NCBI RefSeq assembly: GCF_001653755.1
Contig: NZ_CP015125.1
Span: 60,001 to 124,000, forward strand
DNA length: 64,000 nucleotides
Source: Dokdonia donghaensis DSW-1
GTDB taxonomy: Bacteria > Bacteroidota > Bacteroidia > Flavobacteriales > Flavobacteriaceae
Reading direction: 5' to 3'
Part shown: in pieces, positions 43,711 through 52,709 of the stretch
Position numbering within the stretch: the stretch's first letter is position 1
Layout: every line of letters begins with the position of its first letter
The notes under the pieces: model-generated
The model's input: the letters and a program-made list of their open reading frames with translations, nothing else
Told to the model about the DNA's origin: nothing
Databases searched by the model: none
Translations under genes and position numbers: made by a program

Positions 43711-45735
43711 GTGAGAAAAGTAAATATTCCTATTTTAACGCTACTCATATCTACCACCATAGGTATAGTACTGTATGACTACCTTAAGACCCCAGCTATT
43801 ACAGTCTGGGTTTGCTCATTACTCTTATCCCTTACTGGCCTCTTACTTAATACATATAGCAGTAAGAAAATCATAGGCTCAGCTCTCTTTATGTGTTGTA
43901 CTTCTGGATTATTTATCACTATAGGATATCTATCTAGAACGTATACTGACGATACGCTCTCGCAGACTCATTATACACATATCAATACAGAAGGTTCACA
44001 AACGCTTCTTGTCAAAATAAATAGAGAATTAAAACCTACGTTGTATCAACACAAGTACCTAGTAGATCTCAAAGCAATAGATAGCACTATTACTACTGGC
44101 AAATTACTTCTCAACATTTATAAAGACTCTGCAACCATATTACCAAAAACTGGAGAATGGTGGTATGCAAGAACTGCTCTGTTGCCCTTACCCCATCCCA
44201 AAAACCCGTATCAGTTTGATTATGGTGCTTATCTCAATAAGCAAGAAATATACAGACAGGTGTCTGTACTGCCTCAAGAGATGTTGCGCGATAGTAAGGA
44301 GACTTATGATGTGGGTGTGTGGGCGTCACGCTTTCGCGAAAGCGTAAAAAGATCCCTTCACCTCCAATCTTTTACACCAAGACAACTTGCAGTCATTGAA
44401 GCGCTCGTACTAGGCCAAAGACAAGGTATAGACAAAGAGATGAGTTCTCAGTATGCCGCAGCAGGAATGATGCACATACTCGCCGTGTCTGGACTGCACG
44501 TAGGTGTAATTTTACTTATACTAAGATTCTTATTTGGTTTTATAAAATGGCGGCAACTGCAATGGGTAAAATCCTTACTCATTATCTCACTCATCTGGAG
44601 CTTTGCCATTATTACTGGCTTATCTCCTTCTGTACTAAGAGCTGCAACTATGTTTAGCTTTCTTGAGGTAGGGGAGCTACTGGGCGGAAAAAGAAAGTCG
44701 CAAGATGCTGTACTAGCCTCTGCAATATTTTTACTCCTTCTCGACCCGCTGCTCATATATCAAGTGGGATTTCAACTCAGTTATCTAGCTGTGATAGCGA
44801 TTTTATGGGTGCAACCTTGGCTAGCCAGTTTCTGGTCTCCAGAGGTGTTTATATTAAGAAAACTACGGGACGTAGTATCTGTGACTATTGCAGCACAACT
44901 AGGTGTTATGCCACTTAGCCTCTTTTACTTTCATCAGTTTCCGGGGTTATTTATTATTTCTAATGTTTTAATTATTCCGTTTTTAGGTCTCATACTAGGC
45001 GGTGGCTTGCTTGTGTGTTTTCTGAGCGTCACAGACCTTCTACCAGAGTTTATAGCACAAACTTATGGAGGTATTATAGATGTAATGAATAATTATATAG
45101 CCTGGGTGGCAGAGCAAGAAGGTTTTGTGGCTAGACATATAAGTGTGTCTGCAACACTTATGATATTCGTTTATATGTTTATGATTACTACACTCCTTTT
45201 GTGTATGAAATATTCAAAACGTAGACTTATGTTTGCTAGCCTAGCAACCATAATTTTGACAGGTTTTATCGTGTTAGAAAATAATCTGCCTGCTTCTCAA
45301 CACCTGGCAATACTTAATAGAAGTGCATCAACAACCCTTACTCAACTGCAAAAAAAGCAACTTACGGTGTTTAATAATGACACCCTCTATCTCACCCACA
45401 CAGATAGTAGAGTAAAGGCATATCAAGATGCGCTCAAAATAGACACCGTTGTGCAGAAGTCTCACGGAAATTATTTTCGCTTTAAGCGAAAAGAAATACT
45501 TATTGTAGATAGTTTAAGCATATACAATCTTGAAGAGGCAAATCCAGATTTTGTAATACTCACGCACTCGCCAAAAGTTAATATGAATAGACTCATCGAG
45601 CGATACCCTAACTGTACAATTGTTGCAGACGGGTCTAATTATCACAGTTATGTATCCCGATGGAAAGCAACTTGTACAAAACAAAAAATCCCTTTCCATA
45701 GCACGTATGAAAAGGGAGCTTTTATAATAGATTGA
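43711..45735 (+). CDS. ComEC/Rec2 family competence protein
   Basis: A 674-residue polytopic membrane protein of the family that passes single-stranded DNA across the inner membrane. The start is GTG 43711. Two N-terminal helices are followed by a soluble OB-like region (about 90-200). The Competence domain follows, with ALVLGQRQGIDKEM, AAAGMMHILAVSGLHVGVI, TGLSPSVLRAATMF and DPLLIYQVGFQLSYLAVI. The C-terminal region after about residue 525 lacks a clear metallo-beta-lactamase motif. A palindrome copy is read as SRFRESVK. It shows the species may take up DNA. Confidence 0.93.
   Translation: MRKVNIPILTLLISTTIGIVLYDYLKTPAITVWVCSLLLSLTGLLLNTYSSKKIIGSALFMCCTSGLFITIGYLSRTYTDDTLSQTHYTHINTEGSQTLLVKINRELKPTLYQHKYLVDLKAIDSTITTGKLLLNIYKDSATILPKTGEWWYARTALLPLPHPKNPYQFDYGAYLNKQEIYRQVSVLPQEMLRDSKETYDVGVWASRFRESVKRSLHLQSFTPRQLAVIEALVLGQRQGIDKEMSSQYAAAGMMHILAVSGLHVGVILLILRFLFGFIKWRQLQWVKSLLIISLIWSFAIITGLSPSVLRAATMFSFLEVGELLGGKRKSQDAVLASAIFLLLLDPLLIYQVGFQLSYLAVIAILWVQPWLASFWSPEVFILRKLRDVVSVTIAAQLGVMPLSLFYFHQFPGLFIISNVLIIPFLGLILGGGLLVCFLSVTDLLPEFIAQTYGGIIDVMNNYIAWVAEQEGFVARHISVSATLMIFVYMFMITTLLLCMKYSKRRLMFASLATIILTGFIVLENNLPASQHLAILNRSASTTLTQLQKKQLTVFNNDTLYLTHTDSRVKAYQDALKIDTVVQKSHGNYFRFKRKEILIVDSLSIYNLEEANPDFVILTHSPKVNMNRLIERYPNCTIVADGSNYHSYVSRWKATCTKQKIPFHSTYEKGAFIID
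44330..44343. repeat. GCTTTCGCGAAAGC palindrome, exact copy in comEC
   Basis: Read as RFRES, just before the Competence domain. Confidence 0.95.
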
Positions 45736-45740
45736 GTAAA

Positions 45741-46280
45741 TTACTTAGACCAAGTGTACACGAAGTCTTCTTGATATTTTGCCCATTTTTCTTGAGTTGT
45801 GAGCGTCTTATAGTCGTCATTACTCACCATCTTCACATAAATCTCAAGACGTCTAGGGGTGTGGTATCCCACAATAGGTTGTATGTAATTACCTTGCTCA
45901 TCAAAAAACACCATTGTAGGGTATCCTCTTAGTTTTAAAGCTGCTGCTAGCTCGTGCTGGCTATTACGCCCTTTTCTATTTGGGTCGTACCTTGGGTTTG
46001 TATAAACGTTACCTAGATAATTAATTTCTTCAGTACCCTCTGCATTAAACTTTACTGCGTAATAGTTCTCGCTTATAAAAGCAGCTACTTCAGCATTTGC
46101 AAATGTATTTTTATCAAGCATTTTACAAGGGCCACACCAGGTAGTGTAGACATCCATAAAAATCTTTTTAGGCTCTTCCTTTTGTGCAGCAAGTGCCTCA
46201 TCCATTGTCATCCAGTTGATTTCTTGAGCACTTATAGATGTTGTCACTATAAGAAGCAGGAGGTATAGTATTTTATTCAT
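45741..46280 (-). CDS. secreted thioredoxin-family protein
   Basis: A 179-residue exported protein: signal peptide about 1-18 (LLLLIVTTSISAQ), then a thioredoxin fold with the redox motif WCGPCK and a cis-Pro region in LRGYPTMVFFDEQGN. The MDVYTTWCGPCKML stretch resembles DUF255- and thioredoxin_7-like periplasmic proteins. It probably reduces or isomerises disulfides in the envelope. The partner is unknown. It converges with comEC, whose stop is 5 bp away. Confidence 0.92.
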   Translation of the reverse strand: MNKILYLLLLIVTTSISAQEINWMTMDEALAAQKEEPKKIFMDVYTTWCGPCKMLDKNTFANAEVAAFISENYYAVKFNAEGTEEINYLGNVYTNPRYDPNRKGRNSQHELAAALKLRGYPTMVFFDEQGNYIQPIVGYHTPRRLEIYVKMVSNDDYKTLTTQEKWAKYQEDFVYTWSK

Positions 46281-46330
46281 TGTGTTTATTTAATTATTAA
46301 GTCTGTCTAATTACTAGATTCTTACAGACA

Positions 46331-46361
46331 AAAAACGTTCCACAATATAGGGAACGTTTTT
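46331..46361 (-). terminator. Terminator after the POT transporter gene
   Basis: AAAAACGTTCC and GGAACGTTTTT form a stem around ACAATATAG, with a run of A/T on both sides. Confidence 0.85.
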
Positions 46362-46390
46362 CTTTATTCATATTGTGTACGATTATACCA

Positions 46391-47980
46391 TTATCGTATA
46401 CCGTGCATCATTCTGATAAGTGTTTTATTTAATAATAACATTACTACACCTGCTCCTGCTGGTATCACTGTAAATATTAAAAAGAATGTTGCCATACCGT
46501 GCTCCTCAACAATAGGATCTATATAACTACCCGTTATACCCGCAGCTGTATTTGCAATAAAGTTTGCTACAAACCAGATCCCGAACATAAGTCCTACTAG
46601 TTTTGCTGGCGCGAGTTTACTCACATAAGATAATCCTACAGGAGATACACATAATTCACCTAGCGTGTGAAAAAGGTATGCTAATACTAAAAATACCATA
46701 CTTACAGAAGCTGTCTTTGCTCCTAATGGAATACCCATAGACCCAAAAGAAAGAATACCAAAACCAAGACCTAATAAAATAAGACCTATAGCAAACTTTA
46801 CAGGTCCACTAGGGTTGTATTTACTCTTCCATATTTTTGAAAATAATGGTGCAAAAGCAATGATAAAGAATGAGTTTAAGATACCAAACCAAGAAGCTGG
46901 AACCTCTGGAGCATCATCTGCAAACTGGCGAGATAACATCCAGATTACAATACCCCATATTACTACAAAACCTAATCCTAAAATGATATTAGACAATGCA
47001 TACTTACCATATGTTTGTTTAAATAACATACCTAGTACCCAGGTAATAATAATCATAGGTACAACGGTGAGAAGCGTGTTTATTATTTTAAAGGTCATAC
47101 CACTACTTCCTTCTAGCACTCTATCTGTATAGTCTGCTGCAAAGATGGTCATAGATCCTCCTGCCTGCTCAAATGCCCACCAGAAGAAAATTGTAAAGAA
47201 TGCAAGTACACTAATCACGATAAGTCGATCACGAGTTACCTTAGACTTCTCTGCATCATCTATAACGCTATCTATAGCTTCTGCAGCGTTTTCTACGCTA
47301 TCTTCTATAACATCATCAAGCTCGTCTGCTTTTGCTGGCTTAGAACCTATTTTACCAAAAATACCTTGAGCAAAATAGAATTGTAACATCCCTACAAGCA
47401 TAAAGATTCCTGCAAGACCAAAACCATAGTGCCATCCTACAGACTCACCTATGTAACCACATAATAAAATACCTAAGAAAGCTCCAGAGTTAATACCCAT
47501 ATAGAATATAGTATACCCCGCATCTTTTTCCTTTCCTTGGTCTTTGTAAAGCTGTCCCACCATAGAAGAAATATTTGGCTTAAACATACCATTACCTACT
47601 ATAAGCAACACAAGTCCTGCATAGAAGAAAATATCTGAGCTTATCTCAAAAGCCATAGATGCGTGTCCTAGTGTCATTAAAAATGCACCTATGATAACGG
47701 CTTTTCTATACCCTGTAATTTTATCGGCTATTAACCCTCCAAAGATTGGTGTTACATAAACTAGCCCTGTGTAGAAAGCATATAATTGTAATGCCTCTGC
47801 ACGCTCCCAGCCCCAGCCGCCATCAAGTACTGCCGAAACTAAAAATAAAACAAGTAATGCGCGCATTCCGTAATAAGAAAAACGCTCCCACATCTCTGTA
47901 AAGAAGAGTACAAAAAGACCAGAAGGATGTCCTAAAACAGTCTTTTGATTGGTTTCAGAACCACCGAATTTATATTCCAT
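46391..47980 (-). CDS. POT-family proton-dependent peptide transporter
   Basis: A 529-residue inner-membrane carrier of di- and tripeptides. About 13-14 membrane helices are expected. Motifs include FTEMWERFSYYGMRALLVLFL at the N-terminus (given here in 21 residues, key residues E, ERFSYYGMR) and the PTR2 signature FYMGINSGAFLGILLCGYIG. A Glu/Asp-rich insert near 215-245 is probably cytoplasmic. It lies 41 bp downstream of the DPP-IV-type peptidase in the same direction. The peptidase would release dipeptides that this protein imports. Confidence 0.95.
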   Translation of the reverse strand: MEYKFGGSETNQKTVLGHPSGLFVLFFTEMWERFSYYGMRALLVLFLVSAVLDGGWGWERAEALQLYAFYTGLVYVTPIFGGLIADKITGYRKAVIIGAFLMTLGHASMAFEISSDIFFYAGLVLLIVGNGMFKPNISSMVGQLYKDQGKEKDAGYTIFYMGINSGAFLGILLCGYIGESVGWHYGFGLAGIFMLVGMLQFYFAQGIFGKIGSKPAKADELDDVIEDSVENAAEAIDSVIDDAEKSKVTRDRLIVISVLAFFTIFFWWAFEQAGGSMTIFAADYTDRVLEGSSGMTFKIINTLLTVVPMIIITWVLGMLFKQTYGKYALSNIILGLGFVVIWGIVIWMLSRQFADDAPEVPASWFGILNSFFIIAFAPLFSKIWKSKYNPSGPVKFAIGLILLGLGFGILSFGSMGIPLGAKTASVSMVFLVLAYLFHTLGELCVSPVGLSYVSKLAPAKLVGLMFGIWFVANFIANTAAGITGSYIDPIVEEHGMATFFLIFTVIPAGAGVVMLLLNKTLIRMMHGIR

Positions 47981-48021
47981 ATTGTAATTAATTATTTAGT
48001 GCTAATATAAGTCGTTTATAT

Positions 48022-50211
48022 CTAAAGTTTTTCTTTGATAAAATCTGTCATCATTGTAAATAGGTGTAAACGTGTGTTACCTCCGTAAATACCGTGATTT
48101 TTATCTGGATAGTTGAAGTAATCAAACTGCTTGTTTGCCTGTACTAGTGATTCTACAAGTCGCGTTGCGTTTTGCACGTGCACATTATCATCTGCACTAC
48201 CGTGCACTAGTAAAAAGTCTCCCTCTAGCTTACTCACGTGACTCATAGGTGAGTTATTATCATAACCACTTGCGTTTTCTTGTGGGGTTTGCATATAACG
48301 CTCTGTGTATATAGTGTCATAAAATCTCCACGATGTTACCGGTGCAACAGCTATAGCCATCTCAAAGGTATCTGCTCCTTGAAAAAGACAATTTGAGGCC
48401 ATAAAACCTCCATAACTCCATCCCCAGATACCTGTACGATCTTCATCTATGTAAGCACGCTTGCTCAACTCTTTTGCTGCAGCAATCTGGTCTTGTACTT
48501 CGTACTTACCTAGCTCTTTTTGAGTTACTTTTTTAAAGTCACGCCCTTTTAATCCGGTTCCTCTTGGATCTACACAAACTACAATGTAGTCGTTTTGTGC
48601 TAGCATATGAAACCAGTAATCGTTAGACGTATCCCACTTATTTGCCACACTCTGTGACCCTGGTCCAGAATATTGTGTCATAAACATAGGGTACTTTTTA
48701 GATGGATCAAAATCTGTAGGCTTAATCATATAAGCGTTAAGCGATACTCCATTTACATCTATCTCAAAAAATTCTTTTGGAGAGATATCATAACCTGCAT
48801 ATAAATCTTTTAAGGCTTGATTATCTTTTATAACGCGTATTTGCTTTCCATCTTTTGCGCTGTTAAGTGTAAAGCGGTATGGTGTTGTTGTATTTGAGTA
48901 TGTATGTATAAAGTTGCTGTAGTTTGCACTAAAGTCTGCACTGTTAGTTCCTTCTTTATCTGCAAGGGCTTGTTTCTTTTTACCATTAAGACCTATAGCA
49001 TACACACCACGGTTAATAGAACCATTTTCTGAGCTTTGGTAAAAAATACGTTTTGTACCGGCATCATAACCATAATAACCAGTCACTTCCCAATTACCAG
49101 AAGTTACTTGATTTTTTAAAGACCCATCTGCATTATGGTGATAGATGTGATTCCATCCATCTTTTTCGCTTGTCCAGATAAAGCTATTGTCATCTAGAAA
49201 AGTAAGATTATCTGTCACATCTACATATGCTTTATCTGTTTCTAGCACGGCAAGTGTAGTCTGGTAGGTGCTCGCATTAAAAAGCGAAAGCTTTAAAGTA
49301 TCTTGATGACGATTAAGTGTTTGTACAGAAAGTACATTAGAATCTTTTGACCAAGAGATGCGTGGTATGTAGTACCCTGCGTTATCACCTAGATTAATTT
49401 CTACATCTTTTGCTTTACGACTATCACCTGTATCTAGGTTATGCAAGCGTAGGCTGACTTTTGCGTTAGGCTCTCCAGCTTTTGGGTATTTAAAAACAGT
49501 CTGTGTCTGGTATAATTTATTACCATATACATCCATTGAGAATTCTGGAACTTCACTCTCATCAAAACGTATGTAAGCAATTTTCTTACTATCTGCACTC
49601 CAGTCAAAGGCGCGCACAAAGCCAAATTCTTCTTCATACACCCAGTCAGTGATTCCGTTTATGATGCTATTTTTCTTTCCATCTGTAGTGAGTTGTTGTG
49701 TTGCTCCAGAGGCTATATCAAATACAAAGAGGTTATTATCCTTTCCATAAGCGATTTTCTTTCCGTCTGGTGAAAATGTAGGTTCTTGAATAAGATCGTC
49801 AGATACTTTAGTCAGCTTTCGCGAAAGCGTATTCCACACATAATATTCTCCCAGCGTAGATCTTCTAAAGATAGATTGCAATTTTGTAGCCAGTAACACC
49901 TGCTTCTCATCATCACTAAACTCATAGCTTATAAAGTAATCAAGCCCCTCGATATCTGCACTACTTACAGCCGTACGCACTTTCTTGCCCGTATCATAGC
50001 TGTAAATATCTACACTACCTGTGCGGGTTGCTCTATCAAAGTTTTGTACAGCATACTCTTGACCATTTGCCATAGAGTGTATAGACTGTAGTCGCTCTGC
50101 TCTAAAAGTGCCATTTTTCCAAATATCTTCAAGGCTTATTTGTTTTTTTTGCGCAGTTGCGCTCTGGATTGCAAGAAGAAATACAGCAATCAAAAAGGTA
50201 TGTAATCTCAT
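48022..50211 (-). CDS. S9 family peptidase, dipeptidyl peptidase IV type
   Basis: A 729-residue exported serine peptidase: signal peptide about 1-20 (ending ATAQ), an eight-bladed propeller (DPPIV_N region, about 40-480) and an alpha/beta-hydrolase domain. The catalytic triad is readable: Ser in GWSYGGFMA, Asp in VHGSADDNVH and His in NHGIYGG. The propeller motif YEEEFGFVRAF has the double Glu that binds the substrate N-terminus in DPP-IV. It removes N-terminal dipeptides in the periplasm. A palindrome copy reads TLSRKLTK. It precedes the POT transporter gene. Confidence 0.95.
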   Translation of the reverse strand: MRLHTFLIAVFLLAIQSATAQKKQISLEDIWKNGTFRAERLQSIHSMANGQEYAVQNFDRATRTGSVDIYSYDTGKKVRTAVSSADIEGLDYFISYEFSDDEKQVLLATKLQSIFRRSTLGEYYVWNTLSRKLTKVSDDLIQEPTFSPDGKKIAYGKDNNLFVFDIASGATQQLTTDGKKNSIINGITDWVYEEEFGFVRAFDWSADSKKIAYIRFDESEVPEFSMDVYGNKLYQTQTVFKYPKAGEPNAKVSLRLHNLDTGDSRKAKDVEINLGDNAGYYIPRISWSKDSNVLSVQTLNRHQDTLKLSLFNASTYQTTLAVLETDKAYVDVTDNLTFLDDNSFIWTSEKDGWNHIYHHNADGSLKNQVTSGNWEVTGYYGYDAGTKRIFYQSSENGSINRGVYAIGLNGKKKQALADKEGTNSADFSANYSNFIHTYSNTTTPYRFTLNSAKDGKQIRVIKDNQALKDLYAGYDISPKEFFEIDVNGVSLNAYMIKPTDFDPSKKYPMFMTQYSGPGSQSVANKWDTSNDYWFHMLAQNDYIVVCVDPRGTGLKGRDFKKVTQKELGKYEVQDQIAAAKELSKRAYIDEDRTGIWGWSYGGFMASNCLFQGADTFEMAIAVAPVTSWRFYDTIYTERYMQTPQENASGYDNNSPMSHVSKLEGDFLLVHGSADDNVHVQNATRLVESLVQANKQFDYFNYPDKNHGIYGGNTRLHLFTMMTDFIKEKL
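49815..49828. repeat. GCTTTCGCGAAAGC palindrome, exact copy in the DPP-IV gene
   Basis: Read on the minus strand as LSRK in the propeller region. Confidence 0.95.
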
Positions 50212-50385
50212 ATATTTTTACCAATTGTGTAAAGTATTTCAATTTTACTAAAAATAAGGCAGAAAACCCTGCTTTTTGCTGTTAAAAACCTTCAGAATGT
50301 TAAGAACTCTCACCGCTATAATCACGCATTAGACTTAGGTTAACCACATTCTCATTATCTTTATCACTTTCTAAAAAACTGCTTA

Positions 50386-51699
50386 ATGACAAAGGCGATA
50401 TCTGGTTTTTCTAAACTATCAAAAACTGAGAAGATTACGTGGCTTACCACAAACTTCTTTAACAATTCTGAGACAGCAACCCAGACTTTAACCTCATACT
50501 GGAACACAGATGCAAAGCTCCAGCAACTGCACGATGAGTTTATAGAAAACACCATCACAAATTACTACCTACCCCTAGGAGTAGCGCCTAATTTTACCAT
50601 AAACGACACCATCTACACCATCCCGATGGCTATAGAAGAAAGCTCTGTAGTTGCTGCGGCGAGTAAGGCTGGTAAATTCTGGCAAGAGAGAGGCGGCTTT
50701 AAAACTACCGTTCTAGGCACCACTAAGGTAGGACAGGTACACTTTACTTATGATGGTGATAAAGAAGACTTACAGCAGTACTTTGATAAAATCACACCAA
50801 AGCTCAATGAAGATGTAGAAGAGATTACGGTTAATATGAAAAAACGTGGTGGCGGCATAAAAAACATCGCCCTACGAGATAAAACAGCCGCTGTAGATGA
50901 TTACTACCAGCTGCACTGCACCTTTGAGACGCTAGATGCAATGGGTGCAAACTTCATAAACAGCTGTTTGGAGCAATTTGCAACCACTTTTAAAGAAGGG
51001 TTTGAGGCAGATGCCCGCTTTCGCGAAAGCGGAAACACATTAGATATCATTATGTCCATTTTATCTAACTATGTTCCAGATTGCCTTGTACGTGCAGAGG
51101 TAAGTTGTCCTGTAGACCAGCTCACCGAAAAAGATATAGACGGTGAGACCTTTGCCAAAAAATTTGTTCAAGCAGTTACCATTGCCGAAGAAGAACCTTA
51201 TCGAGCTGTCACCCACAACAAAGGAATAATGAACGGTATTGATGCCGTAATACTTGCAACTGGTAATGACTTTAGGGCAGTTGAGGCAGGCGTACACGCG
51301 TACGCAGCAAGAGATGGACAGTATAGAAGCCTTACCCACGCAAGCATAAAGGATGGCATTTTTACCTTCTGGATGGAGATACCACTAGCGCTAGGTACTG
51401 TAGGAGGCCTTACTAAACTGCACCCACTTGTTAAGTGGAGTATGGAATTACTGGGTAACCCTTCTGCAAAAGAGCTTATGCAAATTGTTGCAGTCGCCGG
51501 TCTAGCTCAAAACTTTGCAGCACTTAAGTCGCTCACCACAACTGGCATACAGCAAGGGCATATGAAAATGCACCTTATGAACATTTTAAACCAGATGAAT
51601 GCGACTCCAGATGAGAAGCAACAAACGATAAATCACTTTAAATCAAACATCGTTACTCATAGTGCAGTTGTCACTTTTATAGACGAACTACGCTCATAA
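50386..51699 (+). CDS. hydroxymethylglutaryl-CoA reductase, class II type
   Basis: Reduces HMG-CoA to mevalonate, the committed step of the mevalonate isoprenoid route. It has 437 residues. The class II signature EESSVVAAASKAGKFW is present, with the catalytic Glu, and the Lys, Asp and His positions are expected in NKGIMNGID, FRAVEAGVHAYAARDG and the C-terminal HMKMHLMN region. Start is ATG 50386. The GYDIA kinase follows 11 bp downstream, so the two form an operon. A palindrome copy is read as ARFRESGN. These proteins are often labelled degradative by family, but here the context is biosynthetic. Confidence 0.95.
   Translation: MTKAISGFSKLSKTEKITWLTTNFFNNSETATQTLTSYWNTDAKLQQLHDEFIENTITNYYLPLGVAPNFTINDTIYTIPMAIEESSVVAAASKAGKFWQERGGFKTTVLGTTKVGQVHFTYDGDKEDLQQYFDKITPKLNEDVEEITVNMKKRGGGIKNIALRDKTAAVDDYYQLHCTFETLDAMGANFINSCLEQFATTFKEGFEADARFRESGNTLDIIMSILSNYVPDCLVRAEVSCPVDQLTEKDIDGETFAKKFVQAVTIAEEEPYRAVTHNKGIMNGIDAVILATGNDFRAVEAGVHAYAARDGQYRSLTHASIKDGIFTFWMEIPLALGTVGGLTKLHPLVKWSMELLGNPSAKELMQIVAVAGLAQNFAALKSLTTTGIQQGHMKMHLMNILNQMNATPDEKQQTINHFKSNIVTHSAVVTFIDELRS
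51017..51030. repeat. GCTTTCGCGAAAGC palindrome, exact copy in the HMG-CoA reductase gene
   Basis: Read as RFRES. Confidence 0.95.
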
Positions 51700-51710
51700 A
51701 ATCTCGTTTT

Positions 51711-52625
51711 TTGAAACACCATTATTACAGTCACGGCAAACTATTACTCACCTCAGAATATCTTGTTCTAGATGGGGCACAAGCACTAGCGCTACCAACA
51801 AAAAAGGGACAGCATCTAGATATAAAGCCCATAGATCAAGAAGCAATCATATGGCGTAGTTATTTAAGCACTGGAGAGCTGTGGTTAGATTATAAGTTTA
51901 GCTTTCCCTTAGATAGTAATGATGGAAGAGGAGATGCCATTTACGAGCGCCTTTTAAGTATTTTACAAGCTGCACAAAAACTCAACAACTCATTTTTAAA
52001 TACACGACAAGGCTATGGGATCGAGAGTACACTAGAATTTCAAAAAGACTGGGGGCTAGGCTCCTCTTCTACTCTACTCGCAAACATTGCCAGATGGGCC
52101 TCTGTAGACCCTTACAAGCTACTTGATATGACCTTTGGAGGTAGCGGGTATGATATCGCTTGCGCCACAACAGAGAGCGCTCTCATCTATCAAAAAACCA
52201 ACACGACACCTATAGTCACACCCGTGACATATAGCCCGCATTTTAAGGAAGAACTTTACTTTGTTTATCTTAATAAGAAACAAAATAGTAGAGAGAGCAT
52301 ACAACATTATAGGAGTCTTGATCAAAACGCCCTAGCTGAGGAGAGGGCTAGATTTTCTAGATTTACACAAGACCTTTTGAGTTGTAAATCCATTGTGGCT
52401 TTTGAAAAACTACTTTCAGAACACGAGGATAATTTGTCTCGCATTCTTAAAACACCCACAATAAAAACACAACTTTTTGCAGATTATCCTCGCGCTATAA
52501 AAAGCTTAGGAGGCTGGGGAGGTGACTTTGTTTTGGCAATAGGAACAGCTTCTCAAATGGATTATTTTAGAAACAAAGGGTATGATACTATCGTGCCTTA
52601 TAAAGAAATGATACTGGGGGAATAA
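51711..52625 (+). CDS. GYDIA family GHMP kinase
   Basis: A 304-residue small-molecule kinase of the galacto-/homoserine-/mevalonate-/phosphomevalonate-kinase superfamily. It starts at TTG 51711 with the family N-terminus YSHGKLLLTSEYLVLDGA. The ATP loop is GLGSSSTLLANIARW, and the eponymous motif GSGYDIACA is near residue 145. A C-terminal glycine-rich loop SLGGWGGDF follows. The neighbour, HMG-CoA reductase, points to a mevalonate or phosphomevalonate kinase step, but the substrate is not proven. The stop codon abuts a palindrome copy. Confidence 0.92.
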   Translation: MKHHYYSHGKLLLTSEYLVLDGAQALALPTKKGQHLDIKPIDQEAIIWRSYLSTGELWLDYKFSFPLDSNDGRGDAIYERLLSILQAAQKLNNSFLNTRQGYGIESTLEFQKDWGLGSSSTLLANIARWASVDPYKLLDMTFGGSGYDIACATTESALIYQKTNTTPIVTPVTYSPHFKEELYFVYLNKKQNSRESIQHYRSLDQNALAEERARFSRFTQDLLSCKSIVAFEKLLSEHEDNLSRILKTPTIKTQLFADYPRAIKSLGGWGGDFVLAIGTASQMDYFRNKGYDTIVPYKEMILGE

Positions 52626-52626
52626 C

Positions 52627-52640
52627 GCTTTCGCGAAAGC
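52627..52640. repeat. GCTTTCGCGAAAGC palindrome, exact copy
   Basis: One base after the GYDIA kinase stop; followed by a bidirectional terminator. Confidence 0.95.
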
Positions 52641-52653
52641 GTAAACACACACC

Positions 52654-52692
52654 AAAAAAAAGGCTCGAACAATAATTGTTCGAGCCTTTTTT
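52654..52692. terminator. Bidirectional terminator between the GYDIA kinase and foldase genes
   Basis: AAAAAAAGGCTCGAACAAT and ATTGTTCGAGCCTTTTTT form a long perfect stem with A- and T-runs at both ends. Confidence 0.93.
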
Positions 52693-52709
52693 ACTTGAAA
52701 TACAATCTA

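Noticed and set aside
45474..45492. TTTTCGCTTTAAGCGAAAA in comEC as another copy of the palindrome
   Set aside because: The centre differs (TTTAA rather than CGCG), so it is an unrelated inverted repeat.
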